This document shows positions 32,532 to 44,460 of a stretch of DNA of 64,000 nucleotides, in pieces; the first letter of the stretch is position 1; each line of letters begins with the position of its first letter. The DNA lies in contig OZ022239.1 in assembly GCA_963978895.1 (NCBI GenBank), forward strand, positions 17,400,686-17,464,685. The letters are read 5' to 3'. The translations under genes and the position numbers were made by a program. Source of the stretch: Erpobdella octoculata (taxonomy: Eukaryota > Annelida > Clitellata > Hirudinida > Erpobdellidae). The notes under the pieces were generated by a model. The model ran no database searches. It was not told the origin of the DNA and saw only the letters and a list, made by a program, of their open reading frames with translations.

Positions 32532-35500
32532 TCAAATTTTATTTAACATTCGAGAGAATAAAAAGGTCTTGAGCTTCTTCTTTAAAACAGAAAGGCTGTA
32601 TGCATTTACAGGGTCGGTAAGTTCCTCCGGCAGGTTGTTCCACGTAACTGCGCAGGCGACTGCAAATGCCCTCGGTCCGAACGTCTTGGTTCTGCATGAT
32701 GGAACAAAAAGGTCACCGGAAGAGGCTGAACGAAGATGAGATCGTCCCGGAAGCTGAGACACTGGGATGCACAGACTGGAGAGGTACGCCGGTGCCAGGC
32801 CATGCAGACAGCGGAACGCAGTTAAAGAGAGCTTAAAATCAATGCGTGCTTTCATGTCCAGCCAGTGCAGTTGGTCGCACATTGCCCTCGTGACGTGACT
32901 AAACCGGGCAGTCAAAGAATCTGTCTAGAAGCAGCACACATGACACCGTCGAGTTGTTTAATTAATAGGTCTAGAATTCCACTAAGTAGACCGTTGCAAT
33001 AATCCAGCCTAGACAAGATCAAAGCGCGAGCCAGGACGTGAAAAGGAACAACCGCTAGAGAGTTTCGAATTGACCTCATCTGTCGCAGATGGTAGTAGCT
33101 GGTTTTGACCACGTTTACTACATGCTTGCTGAAAGTTAACGAAAAGTCGAAGATAATCCCAAGGTTGCGAACATTGTCAACAGGACGAATAGCGTTTTCG
33201 GCTATGTTGATTTCCTTGAAGGAGATATGCGTTAGACGTCCAGGTAAACCCAGAAAAATGACTTCTGTTTTTGGAAGTGTTGAGTTTTAATCTATTGCAT
33301 TTCATCCATTGCGTGATCGCGGAAACAAGCCAATGTCTTGAATGTCGCAGTGGCTGTAGATCTGCAAGTCATCAGCATAGCCGTGAATCTCAAAACCATG
33401 CTGAATGGTTAGGCCAAAGACAATCAAAGTGTATACAAGAAAAAACAGCGGTCCAAGAATCGAGCCTTGAGGGACGCCACACTTGACAAAAGACCAACCG
33501 GAGAGGTCACCATTGTACCGAACACGTTGTCTGCGACCGCGGAGATATGAACTGATCCACAGGAGGGCAACGGAATTTATTCCAAATGATTGTTCGATTC
33601 TGGCCACAAATACTTCGTGATCGACACAATCAAAAGCAGCGCTGAAATCCAGTATGGCAAGCAGTGTTAACATTCCACGGTCGATTGCAAGAAGAGCGTC
33701 TGATGTGACTCTGAGTAGGGCAGTCTCCGTTGAACGACATTCCCGATACGCAGACTGATGCTCCGGTAAAAGATTGAAGCTATTCAGGTGTTGCAAGAAC
33801 TGATTGTTCACAGCCCTTTCCAGAACTTTGGAGATAAACTGGAGATTCAAAACGTACGATAATTAGCAGGTATAGTAGCGTCAACCGTAGACTTTTTCAA
33901 AATAGGTGAGATTTCAGCCACTTTGAAAGGAGCGGAAAAGTGACCCGCCCTTAACGATTTGTTGAACAGGTTTGTAATAGACTGAGACAACGTGTCTGAA
34001 TATTGCTTGATGAGCCATGTTGGCGCCAGGTCCAGACCGCATGACTTGTTTGGGGACTTTTTAATTAGGTCATTAACGTCAGCCTCAGTCAATGGTGAGA
34101 ACTCACAGAAACGTTCTCCTGAAAATTCGTTGAACTCAGGTGGGTTTGAACCAAAGGTAGACGCTCGGACGTTAGCGATTTTTTCTTCAAAGCCATTCAT
34201 GAAATGATCCGCCGTCAGACCGTCTTGATAAATGGAAGATCGTTTTTCCCCATCAATGCAGAAAATTCATTCCACATCTTGCCTGCATTTTCAGCGTTCT
34301 CTGCAATCGTCGCCTTCCAGTACGTAAATTGCGTAAATTGCGTTTTCCTATAAAAATCCTGACATAGACGTAGCTGCGCAACCTATCGATCATGATCAGA
34401 AACCAGTCGTGTTTTTCTGAAGATTCTTTCGAAACGGTGAGCTTTTTGTTTTTGTTCGCTGCATGCAGAGTTAAACCACGGGGTAATCGGACGAAAATGT
34501 CGAGAGATCGACCGACGTGGGGCATGCCTCTCCAGAAGCTCAGCCAGAATCTCGTTGTACATCGACGCCATTTCATCCGGTCCAATGCTGCTCCAGTCTT
34601 GGTTTTCAGCGCAGAGATTGGTTAATTTAAAATCATGAAAGAAGAAATCACAATCAAAGTTCTTCCGAGCTCTGCTTGTTGCAATGAATGATATTGGACA
34701 TGGTTTCGTAAGTGGTAGTTTTGACACGATCAAAGAGTGGTCGGATACTGACGGAACATGTACGTCACAGATGAGACTGAATTGGAACCTTTGTGATGAC
34801 GACGTCCAATGTGTGTCCAGCTTTATGGGTTGATGAAGAAATGTACTGGACAAGCCCAAAACAATCCATGATAGTGTTGAATTCAATTCTCCAAGCGTCG
34901 TCGGCTCAATCAAGGTGAATGTTCTCGTCTCCGATGATAAAAATATGGCAGTTGTAAATGATCAATTCCTCAAGAATTAATCCAAATTATTCCAAAAACT
35001 GATCAGAAACTCGTTCACTTCCAGGTCAATAGATGGCCACAGCAATAATTCTGACATTCCTTAAAGAAAGCATCACTGAAATGAATTCAAAAGTAGAAGG
35101 TTTGCTGTTGAGATCCATTCTTCGGGCTTTGCATGACTCTCTGCAGATCCAGGCAACCCCGCCTCCTAGTGGGCGACCTGAAACAGATTCAGTCGAACGC
35201 ATCTTCCCTGCAGTAAACCTTTCGGAGCGTTTCTTTACTCGAGCCTGATCAAGACACGCAAATCCATCCGGAGTGATTTTAGTGAGTGCAATGTCGTTTG
35301 ATGATTCATGAAAAGTTTCGACAACTGCAAAGGCATCGTGATCATGCTCAACAATTATATTTGTCAACGAAGCACTTTTGTTTCCAATAGACTGGCAGTT
35401 TAAATATCCAATAGTCAAATCCTTTCTTATGGCTGTTGTGTTTAACATGTTATGAGTTGGGCTGCGTCTATTCAGTTGGTCTGGCCTGAGACATTCAGTT

Positions 35501-35832
35501 TTGGCAGGGCCAGCAGATATTATTACGGTCGACAACTGCGTTGGCATTGACTGATGTGAATGATGATCATGTAGTGTCTCTAATATAGGGAGATGTGGCG
35601 TTGGCTTTGGTAGCTTAGTCGGGTTAAACATCTTTTTTCCTGAATTACTAATGATGGTTGACATCCAAGTGACTCTCACAGCCAAACATTTCGGTACCCC
35701 GTCGTTGCTGTTGTGTACGTCTGCATTGAAACCACTCAGACACCTCCCACTCTGGGAGGTCTTTTTATCACGATTTTGTCTTCCACGATGATCAGATTGG
35801 TTTCTCCAGCCCTCGTTCTCTGCTTCAAACAA
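32532..35832 (-). pseudogene. LINE ORF2: endonuclease and reverse transcriptase (broken)
   Basis: Endonuclease: TIGYLNCQSIGNKSASLTNI, then VVETFHES and, after a frame break, a VSDHSL segment. RT: an ISPILKK-type start, then FISKVLERAV, ILDFSAAFDCVDHEV, GVPQGSILGPLFF and the catalytic YADD in GYADDLQIY. The C-terminal part has LILSRLDYCNGLLSG, WLDMKARIDFKLSL and a LKKKLKTFLFSR end, all typical of L2/CR1. Frame changes lie near 35026, 34383, 33850, 33302 and 32912. ORF2 performs nicking and target-primed reverse transcription; this copy cannot. Confidence 0.85.
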
Positions 35833-36729
35833 TCGACAAGAAGTTTCCGTGCTTCTCTTTCTTTTGGGGTCATGTCTCGATGTATGAAAACCGCTTTTCC
35901 TTCCTTTATCGTTTTCAAGTTTTTTGCCTGTTTCAGAAGTTTTGATTGAAGAATCTCGTTTTTCAAAACCAGCTTCAGTGGTCTTGGCCTGGAAAGCTCG
36001 TTTTCTCCCTCGGCTTTCTTCCCGAGTCTGACTAAATTCACAATTTTGACATCACATGAAATCGCCTCGAGCAACTCCTCCATTATTTTCCTGTCGTCCA
36101 GTTTGCATTCATCTGGCACGGGCGATCTAGACTCAGACAGCCCGTAAACAATGGCGCTCTCTTTCTTCTGAGTCTGTCCGCCTCCTCATTCTTATCCTCC
36201 TGTTTCTTCACGTCAAGGGCTTTCTTGAGGCGTAACTGTAGGTTCGACACTTGTTCGCCCTTGACAGACAAGACTGAATCTTGCACTTTTTTAACACCGT
36301 CGGCCAATTCATTAACTTTTTCCCTGAACAAATCCGACCATTTTCTGGTAGCTGTGTCAACTTTTCCGATAGTGGTTCTAGGTCGACATCTGTTATCTTT
36401 TTTCTAAAGCCCTTGACTTCTTCAAGAACTTCGCTATGTTTCTTCCTGTTTAGAGAAAATTCTTTTCTTTCTTCTGCAAACATCATTTCTCTCGTCTCAG
36501 AGTCTTTTTGTATTATCTCTCTAAACTTCTTGATGTTTTGAGAGATGGCTTCAAGACCGGCGAATCCCTCCTCGTTGCTTGCGTGCAGTTTTCCTATCAG
36601 GACGTTGACTGCCTCGGTGTTGCACCTGGCGCATTTGTCACACAAACTCAAATCCAGTTTTTGAACCACCTCCGATGCCTCTTGTATAGACTCTTTACGA
36701 GTTTTAACCGTATCGGCCATGATGAGCAA
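35736..36729 (-). pseudogene. LINE ORF1 protein (broken)
   Basis: Three overlapping frames make one ORF1. The N-terminal part has CDKCARCNTEAVN, possibly the end of a zinc finger, and a Lys/Glu-rich coiled-coil-like region. The second frame continues the coiled coil (DGVKKVQDSVLSVKGEQVS). The third has an RRM-like and C-terminal region (VKIVNLVRLGKKAEGENELS, then FIHRDMTPKEREARKLL). Frameshifts lie near 36208 and 36083. ORF1 proteins of L2/CR1 elements bind their RNA; the closest comparison here is the intact ORF1 at 54343-55101. Confidence 0.7.
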
Positions 36730-37044
36730 TATCTCAAATCAAGGAGATAATTGTAAAACAATCGACTAAGTGAGAAAAAAGTAACGGTTTTAGAATGAAA
36801 CTGCCACGCAAGTCAACCAGCACAAAAAACAAGGCAATAAATTATAAGTAAATCGAAATATTTGAGATATTCGCTATCGCTGTTGGAGTTACCCCTTTTT
36901 CATTGATTTTTGACCTTAGATGGTTGTACTTCGGGTTCTAGAGAATATTACGGACTTAATAGAGAACTATTAGCTGGTTGCGAAAATATAATCACTGTGT
37001 CGTTTTGTGCGATGGTGCATAGTTATAACTGATCAACAATCAAA

Positions 37045-37847
37045 CCCATGCGTGGATCTTCCGGACCAGAGGTTCAGCTGTTCAAAAGATTTAGAAAACA
37101 TTGAATTTGTTTCCATAACGAAGCACTTTCGCGTAGTATGAGCATCATGGCTCCAGGAGCAATAGACCATGCCAGGTAGATATCCAAAGTTGAAAATATG
37201 GCTGTTTTGTGAACAATTCAAGATGACATGCAGGAAACAAACAGGTTTAAGAAACATTGAAATTTGTGCAGTGATGTTGAACCTAAAGAATTGGATAATA
37301 GCCCCTTCAACTATTTCAGCTCCTCTCAATGATATACAGATGAGGAACAGTTTTTTTCAGTATGCAACTATCCATCAAACTATTTCAACAACCAAAACTA
37401 AAATACTGTCTTTCCATCTTTGGTATCTATCAGAAGAACGTGTGGGTTTATTTTTGTTTGATTGAGTTTTCTCTTCAACAAAAAAACTGATGGTTGCAGA
37501 AATGTAAAAGAAAGGTGTCGACAAACCACCAAAACAAACAAAAATTTATCTGAAGGATTTCAAACGTCAACTCTAGACCAGCTTGTAACCAGCAACTCCA
37601 TAATTCTGTTTTAATGCCTCAACTTGCTATTTTATTTCCTGCCCACTGATATAGATATTTATACAGGCATCACAGGAAAGATACATTGATACGTCGTCTG
37701 TCCTCACTCAAATTTGTCAATGACACTGGAAAGAGGAGAGTGGCATTGACCCAAATATACAAGAATGAAGATGACTTGCAGTTTTTATTGCAGGTTGTTT
37801 CTGATTACCGTCAGTTACATCATACTACCAGGAATACCAAACTATAA
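37045..37847 (+). pseudogene. Transposon-type ORF, C-terminal side
   Basis: After the LINE the same family resumes in shifting frames: GAIDHARWISK, then a frame with YPKLKIWLFCEQFKM, SAPLNDIQM and FHLWYLSEERVGLFLFD, and a C terminus KFVNDTGKRRVALTQIY, DLQFLLQVVSDYRQ ending at the TAA 37845-37847. The HLWYLSEE motif and the KRRV..Q..QFLLQVV tail are the hallmark of the family started at 32290. Several stops and frame changes show that it is dead. Function unknown to me; a transposase-like role is inferred from its multicopy distribution. Confidence 0.6.
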
Positions 37848-37869
37848 ATAGTAAAACGTAAAATGTGAA

Positions 37870-38185
37870 GGTCATGCCATTAGGGAGCAACTTTGTGTAA
37901 TACACTTCAGCCGAGCCGGGAACTGCTTGTGCATATGGGATCACACAGTGTTACCTGCCACCCGCACGTGTATCCAAACTCGGGATGGGCCGAACCCTAT
38001 TACCACCAGTCTCGAAACTGGTAATCATTTATCGACCACTGAAGGATGAAGAGCTGATTTGGCCTGAGCAGTGTGAGTGAATTTCTTGCTCAACGGAATT
38101 ACGCCTCGCCGCGACTGAGATTTGAACCCACGACGGCAGGACGATAGTATAACTACTTTCACTACTGTGCTACGGCGCTTAGTGA
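37870..38185 (-). mobile_element. tRNA-derived SINE
   Basis: On the minus strand the head reads GCGCCGTAGCACAGTAGTGA (box A type) and, about 45 nt on, GTGGGTTCAAATCTC (box B type), the spacing of an internal RNA polymerase III promoter. A body follows with TTGAGCAAGAAATTCACTCA and CACTGCTCAGG, resembling the central domain of animal SINEs. The 3' end is not sharply defined. It is not a functional tRNA gene because the anticodon region does not fold as one. Confidence 0.72.
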
Positions 38186-38230
38186 CTACTGTATTGTGAT
38201 TATGTGACACTATTGAACTGTGAATTTTTA

Positions 38231-38629
38231 CAGAGACGTAGCTAGCGGATGGCAGGAGAAGAAAAGTGTCTCCGGGCGCCATTTGGAAGAGATTGCCAAA
38301 AGCGTTTTGGATGAAGCGCAAAAAAATGTAAAAGTAGCTGATGGAAACAGTATGAAAAACGTACCTACGACTACCATTCGGTCATAAGCTATTTTTAGAG
38401 AAAAAACTGCAAATGCTTTTGAAAAAACGGAAAAAGTACCTATGACTACCCCCCACCTGTCATCAGATATTTTGGAGAAAGAATTTTAAAAGTTTTGGAG
38501 TAAGTAAAGTAAAAGGTACATACAGTTTTTTATTGGAAACAATAGCTTAAAAGAGGGTTTGGAAAAACGATCGATTGGCGCATTTTTGGACCTCGTTCCC
38601 GGGTGCCAAAAACCTGACCTACGCCTCTG
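38231..38629. mobile_element. Small non-autonomous hAT-type element
   Basis: Ends CAGAGACGTAGCTAG at the left and CTACGCCTCTG at the right are near-inverted (CAGAGrCGTAG). The interior carries GGGCGCC near one end and GGGTGCC near the other, plus two inverted units of the GTACCTACGACTACC repeat also present at 17.7-18.0 kb. The 8-bp flanks AATTTTTA and GAATTAAA do not match well. No coding capacity. Confidence 0.6.
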
Positions 38630-38892
38630 GAATTAAAACAGATTTTGTAGAATTACAGTAAAACTATAAGTTTCAATACAGTGCACAGCACATGCACAAC
38701 TGATAGTAACTGAACAATTATTAGATGATCTTTGTTTGTTCTTGAGCAAAATCCTACTGCTTGATTGATGAATAATACTAAATATACCATGTGTATTATG
38801 TGTTATTTTGGTAATCTAGGATCATTTTTGCAAATTTCACAAGGTCTTGCGTTAAGGAAAACCAAAAATATTTTTTGGGGCACCCTACTTTT

Positions 38893-39035
38893 CAGTGACA
38901 CAGCAACCCAATATCAGCATTTACAGTTACACAGCGACACAATATCAACATATGCAGTGACACAGCGACACAATATAAACATATGCAGTGACATAGCGAC
39001 AAAATATCAACATATACAGTGACACAACGACATAA
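38893..39035. repeat. 31-bp minisatellite (about 4.5 units)
   Basis: Units containing CAGTGACACAGCGACACAAT and CAACATATG. Confidence 0.85.
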
Positions 39036-39360
39036 ATATCGGCTTTACAACAACAACAACATAAACAGCGACACAACAACAACCAGCCTGCCATCAATCT
39101 ACAAGCTTCTTCCACGCCAGACAATTTAATCCAATTCTTTCCAATTTATTATCATTATTATTCTCTCGCTTTTTCCGTTTTCCACTTCTTCATTTTCTCA
39201 CTTCTCTCTTTTTTCATATCTTCTTTCCTGTCCTTTTCTCTCTTGTCACTTCCTTTCGGTTATTTTTTGTTCACTCAGTTATTACAGCTTGGAGTTTTAA
39301 AAATGTGGAACGCGAGGTTGTAATCCATACCATGCAATTTTAAACTGTAATGCATATTAT

Positions 39361-39660
39361 AAAAGGCTCGATAGTGAGACACACAATAGAAGGCGAGATT
39401 GTATACAGTAGAAGGCGAGATAGTAGTGCACACCGCGGATAGCGCTATAGTAATGCATAAATATTGCCGCCGAAAATGAAATGAAATGAAAATTTATTCA
39501 TTTAATATATATATCGAGATAATAAAGCACATCGTAGATAGTGCGATAGTAATGCACATCGTAGACAGTGCGAGCGATAGTGATGCATACCGTAGAAGGC
39601 CAGATAGTAATGCATATCGTAGAAGGCCAGATAGTAATTCACATCGTAGATAGCGCACCA
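39361..39660. repeat. Degenerate minisatellite, AGATAGTAATGCACATCGTA-like
   Basis: About ten diverged units of roughly 27-30 bp, interrupted near 39470-39530 by an AT-rich piece. Confidence 0.75.
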
Positions 39661-40790
39661 TTCTCTAAAACAATTGCACTCTGAAAGATAATTAATTTTA
39701 ATTAGTGACCTGAATGGAAAAGAAATCAAAATAAAGTTGCTCGGGAAATTACCTTGCGTAATGCGAATTAGCACACTTGCGAATTTAATTGGAAAGAGAA
39801 TAAAAACGAGAAAGAAAAAAAACTAACCAAAGCAGAAAAAACCGAAAAAATAAGAAAACTATAAAAAATGAAAGAAAAAAGAATACAAAAATGCTGACGT
39901 TGTAAAAAATGTGCATGCTGATTGAAGCCATTTTCTATAACATTCTTGTACTCGTATTTCAGAAAACATTTGCTGTCCAGTCAACCGAGAAACCGAAACT
40001 TTAAAGAAAGGTGATTTGTTTTCCAATTCCCACTTCTTCTTTCCATCTTTTTCATTTGGTTTCGTTTGTTTACATGTTATAATTATTATTTAAAATTTTC
40101 AACACTTACTTTCATCTCTTAGAAATCTATAAATGTTAAGAAATATAAAAAATAGACAGCAACAACAAGAAACCTTAAACAGGTGGCCCATAAAACATTT
40201 CCTTTTGAGAGCACCCATAAACTTTCTTCAGGCCATCAAAGAGAAGCCTCTGATTATTATGTAGGCGCCGCTACATAAAATAACCATTTCTATTTAATAA
40301 ATATTATAATTTATTAATTTATTATTCAACAAAATCTATACCGAAAAAAATTCTGTTAAAACGATTTCCTACTGTTCATATAATACCGCAATAAATTTAC
40401 TAAACGTTATAGGAACCAGAAGAAGAATTAGAATGCGTAATTCAATCGATCCATTGACGCAGCATTCTGCTACCATTGATGTCTCAAGCACATTATAGCC
40501 GCATGTTCTAGCGCTAAACCGCATTTTATTACCGAACAAGACAAACATGAAATCACTGAGGTGCATCAACAGCGATCCCTCCTTTACATAAAATGCAACT
40601 TCTTTACCATATTCTGGAAAGTACGAAGCGTCCGAGGTTTTGTTGTCCTACGAAACTGCCAGTTGTACGAAACCGCTGTATGCAGTAACGTAGTTTTCAA
40701 TATTTTTAATTATCTTTTGTCAAGATAACGTATTTTATGGGCTGGTATCCTTAATGCTGGTTCTTTAATGTCGAGGTGCACCGCTTACGC
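39661..40790. other. Unassigned stretch
   Basis: No gene or element recognised. Confidence 0.35.
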
Positions 40791-40795
40791 TATAC

Positions 40796-40799
40796 CATT

Positions 40800-40863
<64 letters not shown>

Positions 40864-40867
40864 GCAG

Positions 40868-40963
<96 letters not shown>

Positions 40964-40979
40964 CATCATCATCATCTCT
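40796..40979. repeat. (TCA)n microsatellite
   Basis: A nearly perfect trinucleotide run with one GCAGCA break; the poly-Ser, poly-Ile and poly-Met frames are its translations. Confidence 0.97.
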
Positions 40980-41389
40980 TCTTCTTCATCTTCTTTTTTT
41001 ATTTTTCTTTCTTCATTATCGTCGTCGCGTCAACAGACTGAGAAGAATCTAGTGAGTAAAGGAGAGATAGAAAGAAAAGGATGGAGATAAAGAAGAAAAG
41101 TGGAGATGAAAGTGGCGAACAGAGAAAAAGTTTGTTTTGTCTGCAATCAGTGGTACTTGTACGTCGATTGATGATGTCACACGTAGGAGCACCTGTGTAC
41201 ATCATGCAGCTCCATGGCAACCCTTTATAAACATCTCCTCATTTCGGAAATGGCCTCCTCATGTAAACAAACGCATATGTACACAGTCTAAAACACTAAC
41301 ATGCACACAAATATTTTCACTCTCGTGCTCATACAAACATCCAGGTGCACCATCTTAATCGCTATTGTATGGTTAACCGCCATCTTATG

Positions 41390-41672
41390 CACACACACAT
41401 TACACATACAAATGCATCTAAACACATACAAATGCATCTAAACACATACAAATACATCTAAACACATACAAGTACATCTAAACACATACAAATACATCTA
41501 AGCACATACAAATACATCTAAACACATACAAATACATCTAAGCACATACAAATACATCTAAACACATACAAGTACATCTAAACACATACAAATACATCTA
41601 AACACATACAAGATCATCTAAACACATACAAATACATCTAAACACATACATATACATCTAAACACATAAAAA
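41390..41672. repeat. 20-bp minisatellite (about 14 units)
   Basis: Units of AACACATACAAATACATCTA with single-base variants. Confidence 0.93.
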
Positions 41673-42147
41673 TACACACTGACAAATTGAATCATTTCCA
41701 TCTTGCCAATGAAAGAAACACCCAGACAAGCAAAAACCTATCTGGATAAGCAGAAACATATCCAGACATATGAAAACACATCGAATCCTAAAGAGGCGCA
41801 TACATACAGACAGGCAGTAAGATGAACCATCTTCATCTTACAACATCCATGACTTTACACATGTCAAAATCTACCAGATAGAATGGATGAAGTTGCATTT
41901 TTTTCGACATCAATAGAAGAAATTATTTGAGAGCTGCATTTCATCTTTCTTGACCAGTAAGCGATATTAAAGTACACAACCTAATCTTATTATTCTCATG
42001 TACAAGAATTTATTTTATTTTCGATGAAGTATAAAATAAATTTAAAACAAAATGAATTAAAATGAAAAAGAAACAGTCTAAACTTAAAAATTACCGTATT
42101 GAGGGTTGACCTTTATGATGACTCAATATTGAGGACTGACTTGTATG

Positions 42148-43074
42148 CAGTGTTATTTTAGTTCAGTAAATAATTTTAGTTCTTATTTTTATTCTATTCT
42201 TAAATTTTATTTATTATTATTATTTTATTTTAGTTTATCAAATAATTTTAGTTTTTATTATTATTTAGCTCTACAAAGTTAAATTTAGTTTTTATTTTAT
42301 TACAGTTCTTGAAATAATTTTCGTTTTTATTCTTATTTTATTCAGATAAAAAAAAATTCGTTTTTATTTGATTTTTGTTCAATTTTAGTTCATGCTCTAA
42401 ATATTTTTCTTACTATACCTGCAGTGTATATATGGAAAAATGATAATTTTGTAACACAGGAAGATGGTATGATCAAAATTTCAACAAATTCAGATTTATG
42501 AAATCTCTTTAGATGCGAACTCAAATTTGTGGGATTTTTCCCGCTAAGTTGGATTCCACATTCTTTATTTTGAGAATCCATTGCCTTACATTTAGATTTG
42601 TTGGTGATGGAATCGTAAACAAAAAATTCTCACACAAAACTATCTTTTTTTCGCCCAGCAAGCATTTTTGCAAGAGAACTCATAATTAATTTCAATGAAT
42701 ACAACGTTTATGATAACACGAAAGTTAAGAAAGAAATGGGTGGGAATTTCAAAAATTAGACAACCATATCATAGATATCCACAAATATTGGTTATCTTGG
42801 CGAATATCTATGTACACAACTTTCAATAATTTTCGTTCGAAAATTAATTTTTATTTTTATTTTTATTCAGTTTGCATGATTTAAATTTTATTTTTATTTT
42901 ATTATCGTTCATAAAATAATTTTCATTATTATTATTATTCAGTTTGTACTATTTAAATATAGTTTTTATTCTATTTACGTTCTTTAAATAATTATAGTTT
43001 CTTTTTCGTTATTATTAAAGAATACAATAAAAAATTTCGTTTTTATTCAGTTTTCGTTAACAAAATTATCACTG
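42148..43074 (-). mobile_element. hAT transposon with perfect 8-bp target duplication
   Basis: The termini CAGTGTTATTTTAGTTCAG (left) and CAGTGATAATTTTGTTAACG (right, read inward) are imperfect inverted repeats of hAT type. The exact 8-bp CTTGTATG stands on both sides (42140-42147 and 43075-43082). The outer thirds are made of degenerate TTTTAGTTTTTATT words acting as subterminal repeats. A BED-finger remnant is encoded on the minus strand. The insertion lies inside a short tandem repeat with ATATTGAGGACTGA. Confidence 0.9.
42480..42630 (-). pseudogene. BED-type zinc finger fragment in the hAT element
   Basis: The minus strand reads SKCKAMDSQNKECGIQLSG, then NPTNLSSHLKRFHKSEF. The Cys, the T-N-L-x-x-H-L-x-x-x-H end and the hydrophobic pattern match a BED finger, the hAT DNA-binding domain. 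The first C-x2-C pair is disturbed. After about 20 more residues the frame loses resemblance, and no catalytic domain follows, so only the N terminus was kept by this deletion derivative. Confidence 0.65.
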
Positions 43075-43079
43075 CTTGT

Positions 43080-43430
43080 ATGATGATCTCATATTGAGGA
43101 CTGATTAATTTCATGGAAACATTTTCAAAAACTATTTCAACGTTATAAAATAAATTACAAAAGTAAGCCGTAAAAACCAGGTGTTTTAACAACTTTCTTA
43201 TATTTGTTTTTATTTTTAAGCATAAATAATTATTATTTTTAAATAATTTTTTTAAATTTAATTAACTGCATTGTCGTGAGAATTGAGCCTTTATTTCAAA
43301 TTTCAGCTCATTTGGATAAACGTTAAGTTAGTTAATTTTCACTTTCAAGGTTTGCAAACATTCAAGCAAGCAAGCAATCAAAACCGGCGGTGAAGGTATC
43401 ATAAGGGATTTAAAAAAACATTTGATCATA
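43080..43430. other. Unassigned AT-rich stretch
   Basis: Nothing recognised apart from the short tandem repeat at its left edge. Confidence 0.35.
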
Positions 43431-43439
43431 AATAATTAT

Positions 43440-44460
43440 CAGTTGAAACTAGGAATTACAGATCCAGACCTTTTTCGGATTCCGGGATTGAAAAATTTTC
43501 AAGCCCGTGATCCTGGGGTTTCGGGATTGAGATCGGGTTTCATGACCAAAACATACATATAATATGCCTTTTAACATAGACATTTTGTAATAATTTATTT
43601 TAGTGAAATAGTTTTTTAATGAAGAAAGTTTTGAAAGAGATTAATTTCTAATCTGGGCTGTATAAAAATTTTTAATTTCCTGCAGAAAAGGTTTTTTGCC
43701 TGTAAATTAGCTGGTAGAACTTTCATGGATTTTTTGTGCACAATGACCCATGATTCTAAAAAAAGCTCTCTAGTTCTCGTTTCTTGCTCGAGTTTAAACT
43801 TTTTTAAGCGTGTGGGTTTTTTTATCGTTAAAACATCATTATCTTCAGTTTCATTACGTAGATGATCAACAGGTTGCCGTTTACATTTAGCTTTTGTGCT
43901 AAGATTATAAATGTTCTTTTAACTAAAGTAAATTCCCCAGAAAATTCTACACTGCTATCGTAAGAAAAAACTGATAACGGCAAACACAAATAGCTGCGTT
44001 TTTCCAATATCCGAAAAATCTTCCATCTGTGTGCTAAATTGGTAGCTTTGAAATAATCGCTCTTCCGTGCAATATTCAAAGTTGCTTCAGCAGTTACCAA
44101 AGTGAAGTAATTGTCTAAAAAAATTCTTACCAGTTTAGTTTTTGTAAGTTTTTTCCTAAGTATAATTGAAGCAGGTCATTAAATTATCTAGTCAATGAAA
44201 CCTTCCAATCGAAACATATTTAGCCATTGTAACCAAACAATTTCATCCACTGTTGACGTCCATGAAAAAAAATAGTTTTTCTCTAGCATCTTCCAGAGCA
44301 ATTTTGAAGCAATTGTCACTTCAACAGCAACTACATAAACCAATTCAGAAAAATGACCATCATTAATTTCTTGACCATCGTTGTAATTACAATTCTCGTG
44401 GTTTGAATAATTTTTTTCTTTCAGTTCTCGACGTTTGTATTTGAAAAAAATCATAAATCG
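43440..44460 (-). mobile_element. Probable second hAT remnant
   Basis: The left part has CGGATTCCGGGATTG, GATCCTGGGGTTTCGGGATT and similar words, resembling hAT subterminal repeats. The minus-strand frames at 43828-44454 include a hAT C-terminal-like region. Termini and target duplication were not found. Confidence 0.45.
43828..44100 (-). pseudogene. hAT C-terminal dimerisation-domain-like fragment
   Basis: A 90-residue minus-strand frame has YLCLPLSVFSYDSSVEFSGE, then FTLVKRTFIILAQKLNVNGN and LLII. This fits the hATC pattern (LPxSS..S.ERxFS..G.I...KR..L....VN..L.I) with several deviations. hATC mediates transposase dimerisation. The frame upstream (44188-44454) may belong to the same protein but carries no motif I can name. 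No RNase-H catalytic residues are seen. Confidence 0.45.

Larger units (their letters stand above)
32412..36790 (-). mobile_element. L2/CR1-like LINE, near full length but decayed
   Basis: On the minus strand the order is ORF1 (about 36729-35736), AP-endonuclease (35832-34383), reverse transcriptase (34200-33120) and the C-terminal region (33112-32532), then a 3' UTR with a GTGCTCTGAG/CTCTAAAAAT stem-like region and a terminal (AATA)-type repeat near 32412. Several frameshifts and stops separate the frames. It is inserted in the transposon-type ORF that appears on both sides of it. The 5' limit is approximate. Confidence 0.85.

Noticed and set aside
38100..38185. tRNA gene on the minus strand
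   Set aside because: Box A and B are present, but the cloverleaf arms do not pair convincingly and a SINE body follows, so it is a tRNA-derived SINE head.
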